From Aradus depressus (Eukaryota > Arthropoda > Insecta > Hemiptera > Aradidae): a stretch of DNA of 64,000 bases. The notes beneath the pieces are model-generated. The model was given only the letters and a program-made list of their open reading frames with translations, was not told the origin of the DNA and did not search any database. The position numbers and the translations under genes are program-made. Location of the stretch: assembly GCA_963662175.1 (NCBI GenBank), contig OY759225.1:16162601-16226600 (forward strand), read 5' to 3'. Shown piece by piece: positions 1 through 8,559 of this stretch; the stretch's first letter is position 1, and each line of letters opens with the position of its first letter.

Positions 1-174
1 CACACTGACCTTAACGTACCTATTATCACCGAAGTTGCTAAATCCGAGTGTAACAAATTATTTTCCTCTCTTAGTTCACACAATAATCTCTCTATTCTAC
101 CACACGTCCCTAACGACTGTTCAAGCTTCAATGGCCTAGAGACCTCCTTAGCAGCAGCAGTGACAGTTATTAGT
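1..174 (+). pseudogene. Jockey-like LINE ORF2 C-terminal fragment
   Basis: Frame 1 reads through the window edge (HTDLNVPIITEVAK...) and resembles the region after the reverse transcriptase in Jockey-clade ORF2. The same family lies on the minus strand at 47465-48020, where the sequence reads APYYVSNKTLHADLNVP then VTEVVKSKYKKLF. Comparison shows an indel here after about residue 30: the sequence homologous to the other copy's final RRLKHQWPRDFLSSSSD is shifted out of frame. It is therefore a decayed 3' end of a LINE. The 5' part lies outside the window. Confidence 0.6.
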
Positions 175-263
175 TAGAAATGTGTGTCACCACTGGGTGA
201 TTTCTCCCCTCTTGACATTATCTCTCACTTAGCACATTTCCTTGTTGTATATATTTTTTTATA

Positions 264-600
264 CAATTGACGGGGTTAGAATCAAAATGGTACAAGTGAC
301 ATTTTCGAAAATGTTTCGTTAAGTGCGATATCGGGTACAAAAATGATAGTTCTGTTCAGGAAAAAAGTTGTACAAGTGAAATCCTAGCCAGTGCTGAGAT
401 CTAGTGGCAAATCACTTATACCATTTTGGTGACATGAACAAGTAACTTGAAACTAAGATTTCACCATAAAAGCAGAAGACAAAATATTCCCGGTTTCGAT
501 AAATTATAGATTTTTTTAATCAGTTAACAACATAATGCACTGTTTCTTCAAAGTTTTAGAAATGTCACTTAGACCACTTTGATTCTAACCCCGTCAATTG
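264..600. mobile_element. 337-bp MITE with ~40-bp inverted ends and TA target
   Basis: The left end CAATTGACGGGGTTAGAATC and the right end are inverted copies that continue for about 40 bp with few mismatches. TA dinucleotides flank both sides, as expected of a Tc1/mariner-type insertion. There is no internal ORF. It interrupts the 3' UTR of the LINE at the window start. A related element with GAGGGGGTTAGAAG in its ends lies at 46345-46612. Confidence 0.65.
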
Positions 601-635
601 TAAATATCTCTTTGTAAATGAAAATGTAAATACAT

Positions 636-735
636 TAGTTACGTTGACTCATGCCAGGACTTTAACTACTAGACCATATCGCCTACTACCAGAGCACTAT
701 TTCGTCGCATGGCATGAGTATATATATAAGTATAT
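636..735 (-). repeat. SINE-A 3'-tail fragment
   Basis: Matches the 3' part of SINE-A in reverse orientation: gactcatgcc, atatcgcctactaccagag and a degenerate tail. No tRNA-like head is present. Confidence 0.55.
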
Positions 736-1221
736 AAGATATATAAAAAAAAATAAACTATAACTTTCCGTTGTTATACTTTTGTATGATTTCAAGTTAT
801 ACCCTAGACATAAGGGTTCCTGTTGTAGTCTTCCACCTCATTTATCCGGTCATTAGCCTAGGTCCTGACTTAGCGACATGAGTACATCACGTGATCAGCT
901 CCACGTGGACAGCTGGCTCAGCGCTTTATGAACGCACTATCAGCAACGCCCCCACTAGAGCCTATTGTCTCGTAAAACGATTAATTTGTACTTTAACAGC
1001 TGGCTTTTTATATTTATTTTTTCATGTTAGCTAATCTTTTTAATTGTTTAAACAATTTATATTCCACATAGCCAAACCATTAAATACAGATATAACAAAT
1101 TCATTTTGAACCATTCAAATTGTTTTTAATCACCAGCTATACGAAGAATAGGGAAAGTTATGTAATCAGTATAATAGAGATAGTTTCAAAGATATGTGCT
1201 TACAAAAATTTCAGAAAATCA
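736..1221. other. AT-rich stretch with no recognised feature
   Basis: No ORF, SINE or terminal repeat recognised on either strand. A slightly GC-richer patch at about 810-970 shows no coding signal. Confidence 0.4.
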
Positions 1222-1645
1222 TCATCTTTTTAACTTCCCCAGCATAGTATAGGGGAAGTTTTATAATCTTTCAAATATTCGATGATATTTCATGACAATT
1301 TCACATTTTCCTGAATCCAAAAATTAAAAAGAAAAAAATTTCGTGTGAACACGATATAGTTATGGTAGTCCATTGATTGAATATATCGATATGAAATTTT
1401 GTTTGTAAATCCAGAACTCCTTAAGGACGACATACATTTTTTTTTTTTTTTTTTGGAGGTGGCTCAATCCAAAAACCCTATTAACTGGCGATGTGACACG
1501 ATATTTAGGATTCAGTCCTTGGATTAAGAACACCTATGGATTTTCAATCAAATCGATGAATTGATTTCAGAAGGAGAGTGAAAATTTAGTTGATAACGCA
1601 GCTGAGGAAGTACATTTTTAATGATTCACCGACAATTTTTTTTAA
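1222..1645 (+). repeat. Family A dispersed element, complete short copy
   Basis: Family A begins with GTATAGGGGAAGTT, runs through 'cgatgttgagttttcaacg', 'ccgacctctagattccaa', an A-run and 'tgtgaacacgataactcc', and ends with GGGGAAGTACATTGCCGGTG followed by ATTCACCGAC and a T-run. This copy has both ends (start near 1240, hairpin near 1625) and only about one internal unit. A 19-bp T run lies inside at 1437-1455. Confidence 0.6.
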
Positions 1646-2105
1646 AATAAAATACGAGTAAAATAATGAAACTAACTGTTCCCAAGACTCCTCATATGGA
1701 AGACTCCTAGGCAGTGACGCTATCAACTCCACAATCAAGGTCCCTTAAACTGAACCCTGAATGTTTCCGAAATCTATTCTTATGTAGCAAGGTGAACACC
1801 ATTCATACCTCACAACATTGAAAAAAAAACTCTTCACGTCATTGTTTCGATGTTCATTGACGTCATATATTTTCAATGATGTCACGCCTGTCATAGGGCA
1901 GATTTTCTTACTCTCCCATTTTTTTTTTTTGATATCATACGTATGTTGATGACGTACATTTTGAGGTTATGTATTCAAATTTTATATTTGTATTTCCCAG
2001 AACATCAACCAATCAATGTATAAACTTCTTAGTTATTTTTAGATTCAAATGATTTATTTTTTATTATCGTAAACACCTCACCCTCAAACTAGTACTTTAT
2101 GATAC
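1646..2105. other. AT-rich stretch with no recognised feature
   Basis: No coding or transposon signature seen, apart from short poly-T runs. Confidence 0.35.
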
Positions 2106-2113
2106 CTCAATAC

Positions 2114-2670
2114 CAGTGGCGTATATAGGAAAAAATTTCGGGGGGGGGGGGGGGGGGGGGGGGGGCACCAGGCCGATTTTATAAGGAAAAAAAAAAGTAT
2201 GACCTTGTATTACCAGAGGTAACATGGGTAGCAGGATTGGCGGTCCAGAGGGACTTGTAACAGGAAAATTAAATTTTATTGTTTTTGTTTTTAACTTTTT
2301 TAATTTAATTTAAAGCTTTTTTAAAAAATAAACTAGCTAAGTATATCAGTTATGTAGTTATTTGTAAGTATTTGATAAAGACCAAAGAACTGTTTTTATG
2401 GGGGTTAAGAAATAAAGTAAGTTTTTACGACAGACAAAAGTCAATATATAATTATAATATTTTTGAGTTATAAAAAATAAGTGAATATATCAAATTAAAA
2501 AAATGGTTTCCTTCAGCTTGTTTTCTTCACAAAACAAAGTCCAGGTTTCTTGGGACACCTGCAAACTTATCCAGAACGGCTTCATCGCCTATTTTCACAT
2601 CTTAATTAATTTTTTTTTTATTTCGGGGAGAAGGGCCCGGGCCTCTTGGGCCCTCCCCCCCCCCCCCCCG

Positions 2671-2707
<37 letters not shown>

Positions 2708-2727
2708 CTCATATATATACGCCACTG
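2114..2727. mobile_element. hAT-like non-autonomous element with G and C tracts
   Basis: It starts CAGTGGCGTATATA and ends TATATACGCCACTG, inverted repeats of the hAT 'CAGTGGCG' type. It is flanked by a perfect 8-bp duplication CTCAATAC (2106-2113 and 2728-2735), the hallmark length for hAT. Near the left end is an uninterrupted run of about 27 G, and near the right end a run of about 48 C broken by one G, so the two arms could pair along the homopolymers. The long ORF across the right end is a polyproline artefact of the C tract. No transposase is present. Confidence 0.75.
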
Positions 2728-2731
2728 CTCA

Positions 2732-2975
2732 ATACTGACATGGAACCCTCACACACGTCTCACAAGAAACACACTGAACCGTCGACTCAAAATACACTAC
2801 AAACTTCTAAATGTACGATCAAAATTAGACATGACACAAAAACGGAACTGTTACACTTACTTAGACCATTATGGACATACGGATCACAGATATACGGTTC
2901 AGCAAAAACATCCAACATCAAACGAATTGAGGCGTTTCAGTCAAAAACCCTGAGACTGATAACACAGTGTCCAAT
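2732..2975 (+). pseudogene. Jockey-like RT fragment, 5' half of a split LINE
   Basis: Nucleotides from 'tgacatggaaccctcac' to 'ataacacagtg' match the better-preserved copy at 20706-21180. They encode the region just after the RT palm (LLRPLWTYGSQIYGSAKTSN, then FQSKTLRLITQCP). The match stops abruptly at about 2972 and resumes at about 4637, so 1.66 kb was inserted. A small deletion after KLDMTQKRN breaks the frame. Confidence 0.7.
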
Positions 2976-3156
2976 GTACATTTTTTGTTATATGTTTTAT
3001 TTATTCAAAAATCTTTACAAAAACAATAAGTAGAAGTGCTGACTATAAGAATGCATGTATGCAGGTAATACAAAATAGTTGAAACAAATAATGAGAAGCA
3101 AGAGAGAATTGAATATGAATATGTAGAAAATAATAAAATATATATAAAAATAAATA

Positions 3157-3503
3157 GGTTAGGTTAGGTTTTATGACTCATGCCCGGGCTTTAACTACGA
3201 GGTCATATCGCATACTACCAGAGCGCTCTTTCGTCACTCTGGTGGACATGAGCCCGACTCTACTGTGGGAGTCCTAAATTTTGCCTATCCTAAATTTTTA
3301 TTACTCTAGGGTAGGGGTCTTTAACGAGTACCTGACATCGTACAGGCTGGGGACCATCGCTTAACGTCCCATCCGAAGGACGGCATGCTTAAGTTTATTT
3401 TACCTCCCAGATAAAATAAACTAAGGGCCTCGGTCGGGCTACGAACCCACAACCTTGAGCTCAGAAGTCAAGCACGCATACCACTGAGCTACCGGCGCCC
3501 TCC
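3157..3503 (-). mobile_element. SINE-A, full-length tRNA-derived SINE
   Basis: In its own direction (minus) it starts GAGGGCGCCGGTAGCTCAGT with a pol III box A (TAGCTCAGTGGT) and box B (GGGTTCGTAGCCCG). It continues through 'aggcccttagtttattttat', 'ttaagcatgccgtcctt' and 'gcccgggcatgagtcat', and ends with AACCTAACCTAACC. An 11-bp direct repeat AAAAATAAATA (3146-3156 and 3504-3514) is the target-site duplication. At 347 bp it is a reference copy for the family. Confidence 0.85.
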
Positions 3504-3615
3504 AAAAATAAATATATAATAATTTATGGTTTCCAGATTTACTCTGTGAAGCTCCATTCTAGGAATAGATAATTAAAATACACAATTTCATTGTCAAACT
3601 TCACTATATATTCTC

Positions 3616-3664
3616 AAATACTCAACTAGTTTCGCCGTGTTAAGGCATTATCAAGAGTCACTTA
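3616..3664 (-). ncRNA. Hammerhead-ribozyme-like motif in left PLE repeat
   Basis: On the minus strand the order is stem I strand AAGTGACTC, core TTGATAA, stem II TGCC...GGCG, GAAAC, then ACTAGTT and GAGTACTT. AAGT(G)ACTC pairs with GAGTACTT with one bulged G, and ACTAGT is self-complementary, as in short-stem-III PLE ribozymes. The core differs from CTGANGA at two positions, so this copy is probably inactive. Hammerheads in PLE terminal repeats are established. Confidence 0.5.
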
Positions 3665-4040
3665 CAAACTGACAGAATTGGTTGACAGGGTAGAAGGTAC
3701 AGTTATGGAGGGTTTTTTTTTGGGTAATGACGGGGAATCCCTTGTTTTTGTTACTCTGTACATTCCAATAAACAGATATTTACAAGATAATAATAAATAT
3801 AAAATAAAAAAGAAAGAAAAATATATATATATAAAATCTAATAAAGCGAATCTAACAGTAAAGTGTTGGTATTTATATAGGTATGACTCATGAATTATAT
3901 AAATGTAAAATATAATAAATATTAAAGTGAAATGAAAACAAATACATAGAATTTAAAGACAAATTAAAACATCAAATGAAAATTATAGTATTCTCTGAAT
4001 GTCAGTTGGCAAAACATTTCCACAATCATCAGACTCTTAG

Positions 4041-4361
4041 CTACTTGATATTTAAATTAAGAAGGGGGGAATGGTTCAGTTCTATTTGTTCATTTAGCAT
4101 TACAATATCGTTATTTTTGTTCAGTTTATTTATTTCTACAGCTTCCTGTAAATTCAAAAGTGGACCTTTTTGGCAGATATGTTTTATAGTTGGTTTGTGT
4201 TGTGTGTCTATGGTATGTCCTGTTTCTGTGAGATGTTGGTGAAATGAGGAAGTGTTGGAGTTTGTATTTCTTGTGTGTTCCCTGTATCTAATCTTAAAGG
4301 ATCTCCCTGTCTGTCCCGCGTATTTGGCATTACATTCTGGGCATTCCAATTGATACACTTA
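4041..4361 (-). CDS. PLE GIY-YIG endonuclease fragment
   Basis: The reading frame encodes GVYQLECPECNAKYAGQTGR followed by SFKIRYREH, the GIY (as GVY), YIG (as YAG) and downstream R/H motifs of the GIY-YIG nuclease at the C-terminus of Penelope-like retrotransposons. The CPEC pair before the second motif is the Cys motif typical of PLE versions. Then come TGHTIDTQHKPTIKHICQKG and a C-terminal LQEAVEINKL helix with the expected acidic residue. There is no ATG: the frame is open upstream and truncated at the inversion centre. The product would nick DNA at the insertion site if linked to its RT, which is absent. Confidence 0.75.
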
Positions 4362-4467
4362 TTATTTAATTCAAAAGAAAAAATAGATTTAATGGATAAA
4401 TGTGGAGTGTATCAATTGGAATGCCATAACTGTACCTTCTACCCTGTCAACCAATTCTGTCAGTTTG

Positions 4468-4516
4468 TAAGTGACTCTTGATAATGCCTTAACACGGCGA
4501 AACTAGTTGAGTACTT
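4468..4516 (+). ncRNA. Hammerhead-ribozyme-like motif in right PLE repeat
   Basis: An inverted, identical copy of the motif at 3616-3664: AAGTGACTC, TTGATAATGCC, stem-II loop, GGCGAAAC, ACTAGTT, GAGTACTT. The same two core substitutions suggest it does not cleave. Confidence 0.5.
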
Positions 4517-4636
4517 GAGAATATATAGTGAAGTTTGACAAAGAAATTGTGTATTTTAATTATCTATTCATAAATATATAAAATATGTACAAAATATAAT
4601 AATTAAATAACAAAATAACTTTCAGCTCGAGTCCCC

Positions 4637-4905
4637 TCGAAACATTAACAACATAACACTTCATAACGATCTCACAAACAGTACCCCAAACAATACACAA
4701 ATACAAACCCTCATATGTACATTATCTTCACAACACTTACCACATATCCCGAAGGTTGAAGAGAAGATGGTACCTCGACTTATTGCCACCTTGAATCATA
4801 TTCTTTATTATATTTTCCAACATTATTTTCCTTTAATTGTATTATCTCTCCTATTACCCATCCATCAAAATTGTCTTTGAATTCCATTTTATTATTAATA
4901 TTATT
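4637..4905 (+). pseudogene. Jockey-like LINE 3' half of the split copy
   Basis: Resumes the LINE interrupted at 2972. 'cttcataacgatct', the 'ctcacaacacttaccacat' region and 'aggttgaagagaa' align with the C-terminal codons of the copy at 20706-21481. Next comes the same 3' UTR start ('cccatccatcaaaattgt'). Several substitutions and indels break the frame. Confidence 0.6.
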
Positions 4906-5804
4906 AGGGAGTTATCGTGTTCATAAACAGACAGGAATTTTTTTGTTTCATTTTTGAAATTGGGGAGTCGGAAAACATGAAATTTTTATGAAACATCAAG
5001 TTTCTGATCAATTAAAGTAAAATGCAAATAGGCAATAAAATAAATTCTTTCATTTTTAAATTGATGGATTGCATGAATATTTCTATTTGATATAAATGCA
5101 CACCCAATGGGTAAACTAAAACTTCGAGACTTCATTACGTTATAACATCCTTAAAAATCTGATATTATCCACATGAACCTTAAATTTTAACATGAACACA
5201 TCTTGTATTAAAAGATAAATAAAAATCTCCGATATCGATCGATTTTATAAAAACAATTTAATGGTCTATTTAAAAATATCAAGAACTGAAGGCAAAATAC
5301 TCATAAATATCAATTAAAGATAACTATTATTGGAAACTAAGGAAAAAATTGTTTGTAAGATGATTTATTAATAACTGAAAATCAAATATGATAGCTTATC
5401 AAAAAAACCAAAGTTGCTTGTAATAATTTAATTAATGATTCAGAATTCCTCTTATTTTAAACAAATAATCATACGATTAGCAATAACAGCGCTATATTTT
5501 TAAGAGCAATTTAAATATAATAATATATTTTTTTATCCACAGTATTTTCAGATAATAAGCAGTAAGCTCATTTTGATCGATGAAGCAAGATGATTCGGAT
5601 AAATGTCTTCTGTGAATGATGAATCGGTTGAATGAATGAGGGATTAGGTGTGACTTAACCCAAAATGTCTGTATCGATGCGAGATATATATGCGTTGTGT
5701 ACAACGAGTATAACAATGCTACAAGTACAATCCTTGGTTAACCCCTGATTAGGTGTGCTTCTCACAGTTTACTTGATATTAACTCCCTCTGCTTCCTGTT
5801 TCAG
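4906..5804. other. Probable intron, AT-rich, no feature
   Basis: No ORF or repeat end recognised. Its right edge is the splice acceptor of the exon at 5805 (pyrimidine-rich 'ctccctctgcttcctgtttcag'), so at least its 3' part is likely intron. Confidence 0.4.
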
Positions 5805-5898
5805 GTGATCCCAACGAAGGGATGTACATGCTGTGTGGAGTCCTTATTGCAATGCTCTTCGTTGCTGTCATTATTGTCCTTCTTGCTGTCACCATCAG
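5805..5898 (+). CDS. Host-gene internal exon encoding a transmembrane helix
   Basis: The segment is preceded by a polypyrimidine tract and TTTCAG and followed by the donor GTACCT. With an incoming phase-1 intron it reads DPNEGMYMLCGVLIAM then LFVAVIIVLLAVTI, and exits in phase 2. The first residues are hydrophilic; the rest is a run of about 22 hydrophobic residues typical of a single-pass membrane anchor. Base composition is balanced, unlike the flanks. It is the only exon I can defend. I do not recognise the gene with confidence; a type I surface protein such as an EVA-1-like lectin is one untested idea. The other exons are outside the window or unrecognised. Confidence 0.65.
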
Positions 5899-6045
5899 GT
5901 ACCTAAATATTATTTCAATGAATTTAAACTTGAACCACGAACTTCTGTAAGACTTTTACCTCGTCTCAAATATAGCCGTTATGTATATGCATATTTGGAT
6001 ATATAAATAATAAAGACCATGTATATAATATACAATAAATATTAT

Positions 6046-6432
6046 ATGAGGAGTTTGGAGCCAGAGCGGACCAACCCACAATTTTTCGGAAAATGAGTTA
6101 TTACTATCCTGATGTTGGCATAGGTTCCCTTTTTCAAAACCAGTGTGGATCACTTAGTTTCTTCACTTCAGTGATAGATAGCAGCACTTTAAGTTTAGTT
6201 CACAAGTATTTTGTGCATATATTTTCAAAGTCACAATGGACCATACCGGCCTTCAAAAACTTTATAGAACACAAAAAGGGATCACTCATCCAATACTATT
6301 CTAAAATTTCAAATATAAATAAATATTTGGGGCCCATTTATGGAGATAAACAAAATGTACTCAATTTTCAATTGCCATTTTCTTCCTGTTGAATTTCAAC
6401 CAGTTGGTCCGCTCTGGCTCCAAACTCCTCAT
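6046..6432. mobile_element. 387-bp element with 31-bp perfect inverted ends
   Basis: The left end ATGAGGAGTTTGGAGCCAGA and its continuation to GCGGACCAAC is exactly inverted at the right end. ATATTAT flanks both sides (6039-6045 and 6433-6439), a 7-8 bp duplication. An open frame (6093-6392, 99 residues, from MSYYYPDVG to LPFSSC) fills the interior. I recognise no domain in it; it may be a transposase relic or chance. The superfamily is undetermined; hAT- or P-like by duplication length. Confidence 0.65.
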
Positions 6433-6464
6433 ATATTATATGGAAATTACAATATTTAAAATTA

Positions 6465-6605
6465 TTAAAATATTTGTAATTGTTATCATAGGCTTGTATT
6501 ATATATGACCAAATATATAACATAACAATGTAATAAAATATATAACATAAGAATATGATAACAATTACAATTATTTTAATTACTACATTTCCTGTAGAAA
6601 TTGTT
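6465..6605. repeat. AT-rich foldback
   Basis: 'ttgtaattgttatcata' near 6478 is inverted near 6553 ('tatgataacaattacaa'), forming a roughly 30-bp imperfect stem. 'acatttcctgtagaaattgt' recurs at 6587 and 6893, so this flank is also partly duplicated. Confidence 0.4.
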
Positions 6606-6666
6606 TATATATTTTTATATAATAAAGGTCATATATATAAGGTCATATTATAATATAGGTCTGTGA

Positions 6667-6849
6667 AAACTGACATAATTGCAGAGATATTGTGAAATAA
6701 TTCAAATGGACTTGAAAAATAAAATAAAACTGGTTTATTTAATATATTGTCTAATTTCACTAAATATATAAAATTTATAAATACAAATCATATAGTGAAA
6801 TTAGACAATATATTAAATAAACCAGTTTTATTTTATTTTTCAAGTCCAT
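6667..6849. mobile_element. Minimal inverted PLE copy with target duplication
   Basis: Flanked by direct repeats ATATAGGTCTGTGA (6653-6666 and 6848-6861). The element begins with a unique stretch of about 39 bp (AAACTGACATAATTGC onward), then a terminal sequence of about 58 bp starting ATGGACTTGAAAAATAAAAT, a 30-bp AT spacer, and the same 58 bp inverted. Both the unique lead and the inverted ends match the outer parts of the PLE at 13035-15170. It lacks the coding arms. Confidence 0.7.
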
Positions 6850-6924
6850 ATAGGTCTGTGATAATAGATATGATAACAATTATTTTAATTACCACATTTC
6901 CTGTAGAAATTGTTTTTAAGCTGG

Positions 6925-6992
6925 TCTCATATGAAATTTGGATTTCTACAGTAGCTTCCGAAAAGAGTTTTAATAATACAATTAATTTGTGA
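6925..6992 (+). pseudogene. hAT transposase C-terminal scrap
   Basis: WISTVASEKSFNNTINL resembles the hAT dimerisation-domain core (compare PVSVASCERSFSKLKLI at 15225). The minimal PLE at 6667 lies just upstream, parallel to the hAT/PLE arrangement at 13-15 kb. Confidence 0.4.
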
Positions 6993-7705
6993 ATACTTTA
7001 CTTGGATTTTCCATTAAGAAAATATAATTAGAAATGCCACCAAATTTTTATTAATCTAATCCAAAAGTATCTTTATTTGGTTGACAACCACCATTTTTTC
7101 ACCTCGATAAAGAAAAACCTAATGAATAAATAACTAATAGAGAATAGATGAGTTTAAAAATAATAAAAACGGTAAATACATTATAATTTAAATCATAATA
7201 AATATTTTTTATGAATCTTTCAATAGTGTTTTTTTCACAATGAAATTTTGGGATATACTCCATAAGTCCATAGTGTTCAGTATATAGAAATAAATAAATA
7301 ATACATAAATATATAAATAAACCTTTAGAAATGAAATAAATGAGTAAATAACTGATTGGCATGCTACATATCCCCCCTTCTTTTAATATATTTCAAATAC
7401 ATTTATTTTATAGCTTGTACAATATTGCTTATTTAGTTACGGCTCATTGAAAGAGATGAATTGGAGTTCTAAATATCCCAACCTTGAATCAAGATACGCT
7501 TCAATCTTTCAAACAATTGTTAACAGTCATATTCATGTCCCAAGTATTTTTCCATATTATATACACCTATAAGTCATTTGTTCATAGTAAACACTACATT
7601 TTTATGAATCTTAAACTCATCTTATAAATAAAATAAAATGATAGATAAAAAACCTTTTTTTTTTTTGAACACTTATATTGTCTAATTCTACAAACATATA
7701 CATAA
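6993..7705. other. AT-rich stretch, nothing recognised
   Basis: Only low-complexity ORFs rich in I/Y/L/F. No terminal repeats or SINE boxes. Confidence 0.35.
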
Positions 7706-8517
7706 AGGCTAGTACAGACATGCGAGCAACGAACCGAGCACTGTTCGGCTCGTTTTCAGTTTTCAACGAACACACTCCAAGCCGAACAGAGACGAGCCTA
7801 GCATTTCGATGCTCCACAACCATACTAACGAACATAACCTGCACAAGTTAACCTGCAGATAACAAATTTACGTTTATTTGTATATCATTTTATTACTATT
7901 CAAAATCTTCAATCAGAAAATGCTCGAGGTAGGTAGCTACTTACGTAATTAATTTACATATTTGTAGTATAATTAATACGGATACGAATTTATTATGATA
8001 CGTAATTTATTTTTAAATGTAAATTGTTTAAAATGAACACTTTTTTAGGAAAAGTGTTTGAATAATTCCTCCCAAGCATCCAATCTCTTTATTTTATTAA
8101 AATGTAATTTGTGTTTTAAATCCCATATGACTGGGTACTGTCTCATAGCCTGAGCAAACTGAACTTGAAGCTCCTGAGACCAGTCTTCAGAACCATAATA
8201 AAATATAATTTATTGAATAATACTTAAATATATATTTAATTAAAAAAAAAAAAAGAACGTGCACTTCCAAAAACCTAAATATTTCAGAAGGTTATAATAT
8301 TGGTTATAAACAACAGTGCTCGGGTCAAGTCGGGACGGTTCGGCTTGGTACCAGTCCACACACACCACAGCCCGAGTCGAACATTCCTTTGATGGTTCGT
8401 CAAAAAACCGACAACAGGTGGAGCAGACCCCGAGCCTACCTTGTTCGTCGAGCTATTCCCCAGGCATGCGCACTGACTAATGTTCGGCTCGTTGCTCGCG
8501 TGTCTATACGCCTCTTA
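7706..8517. mobile_element. PIF/Harbinger-like element with MADF gene relic
   Basis: Inverted ends of about 32 bp share GCGAGCAACGA and CCGA cores (left aggctagtacagacatgcg, right cgtgtctatacgcct inverted) with several mismatches. The left flank has TAA and the right flank TTAA, compatible with the TWA target of Harbinger elements but not a clean duplication. The interior encodes a MADF-domain fragment on the minus strand, an accessory protein type found in animal PIF/Harbinger elements. No DDE transposase remains. Confidence 0.55.
8045..8203 (-). pseudogene. MADF-domain fragment (Harbinger accessory protein)
   Basis: The minus-strand frame reads GSEDWSQELQVQFAQAMRQ, YPVIWDLKHKLHFN, then KIKRLDAWEELFKHFS and a stop. 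The YP-IWD and AWEELF motifs are those of MADF/Myb-SANT-like DNA-binding domains, in which three helices pack around conserved Trp residues. It covers roughly the first two helices and ends early. There is no clear start codon in this frame, so it is an exon or truncated relic. MADF proteins assist transposase binding in PIF/Harbinger elements; here it lies between inverted ends. Confidence 0.55.
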
Positions 8518-8518
8518 A

Positions 8519-8556
8519 ATGTGTACCGGTTTCGGCTTACGCCATCGTCAGCAATA
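8519..8556 (-). ncRNA. Hammerhead ribozyme core, PLE type
   Basis: The minus strand reads CTGACGA, T, GGC-GTAA-GCC, GAAA, CCGGTA. CTGANGA, stem II and GAAA are intact. ACCGGT after GAA is self-complementary, so stem III would have no loop and would need a dimer, with GTA as the cleavage triplet, as reported for PLE hammerheads. Stem I pairing with the flanks is poor. No PLE coding sequence is attached. Confidence 0.5.
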
Positions 8557-8559
8557 ATT

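Larger units (their letters stand above)
3564..4568. mobile_element. Penelope-like element, head-to-head with one arm deleted
   Basis: The outer 145 bp (3564-3708 and 4424-4568) are inverted copies of each other, each carrying a hammerhead-like motif. A GIY-YIG coding arm runs leftward from about 4361. A second, short rightward arm repeats only the start of the same domain (KCGVYQLECHNC) at about 4402-4433 before joining the terminal repeat. The layout equals the palindromic PLE at 13-15 kb with most of one arm lost. It sits inside a Jockey LINE copy. I see no clean target duplication. Confidence 0.7.

Noticed and set aside
2503..3033. 176-codon ORF with a polyproline run
   Set aside because: It crosses a poly-C tract, the end of a hAT-like element and a shifted LINE fragment. 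The frame is accidental.
3157..3176. Telomeric TTAGG array
   Set aside because: Only two or three units, always at the 3' tail of SINE-A and inside its target duplication. Not a telomere or fusion site.
3157..3503. tRNA gene suggested by box A and box B
   Set aside because: The head is one end of a ~340-bp repeat with target duplications and many copies; it is a SINE head and not a tRNA gene.
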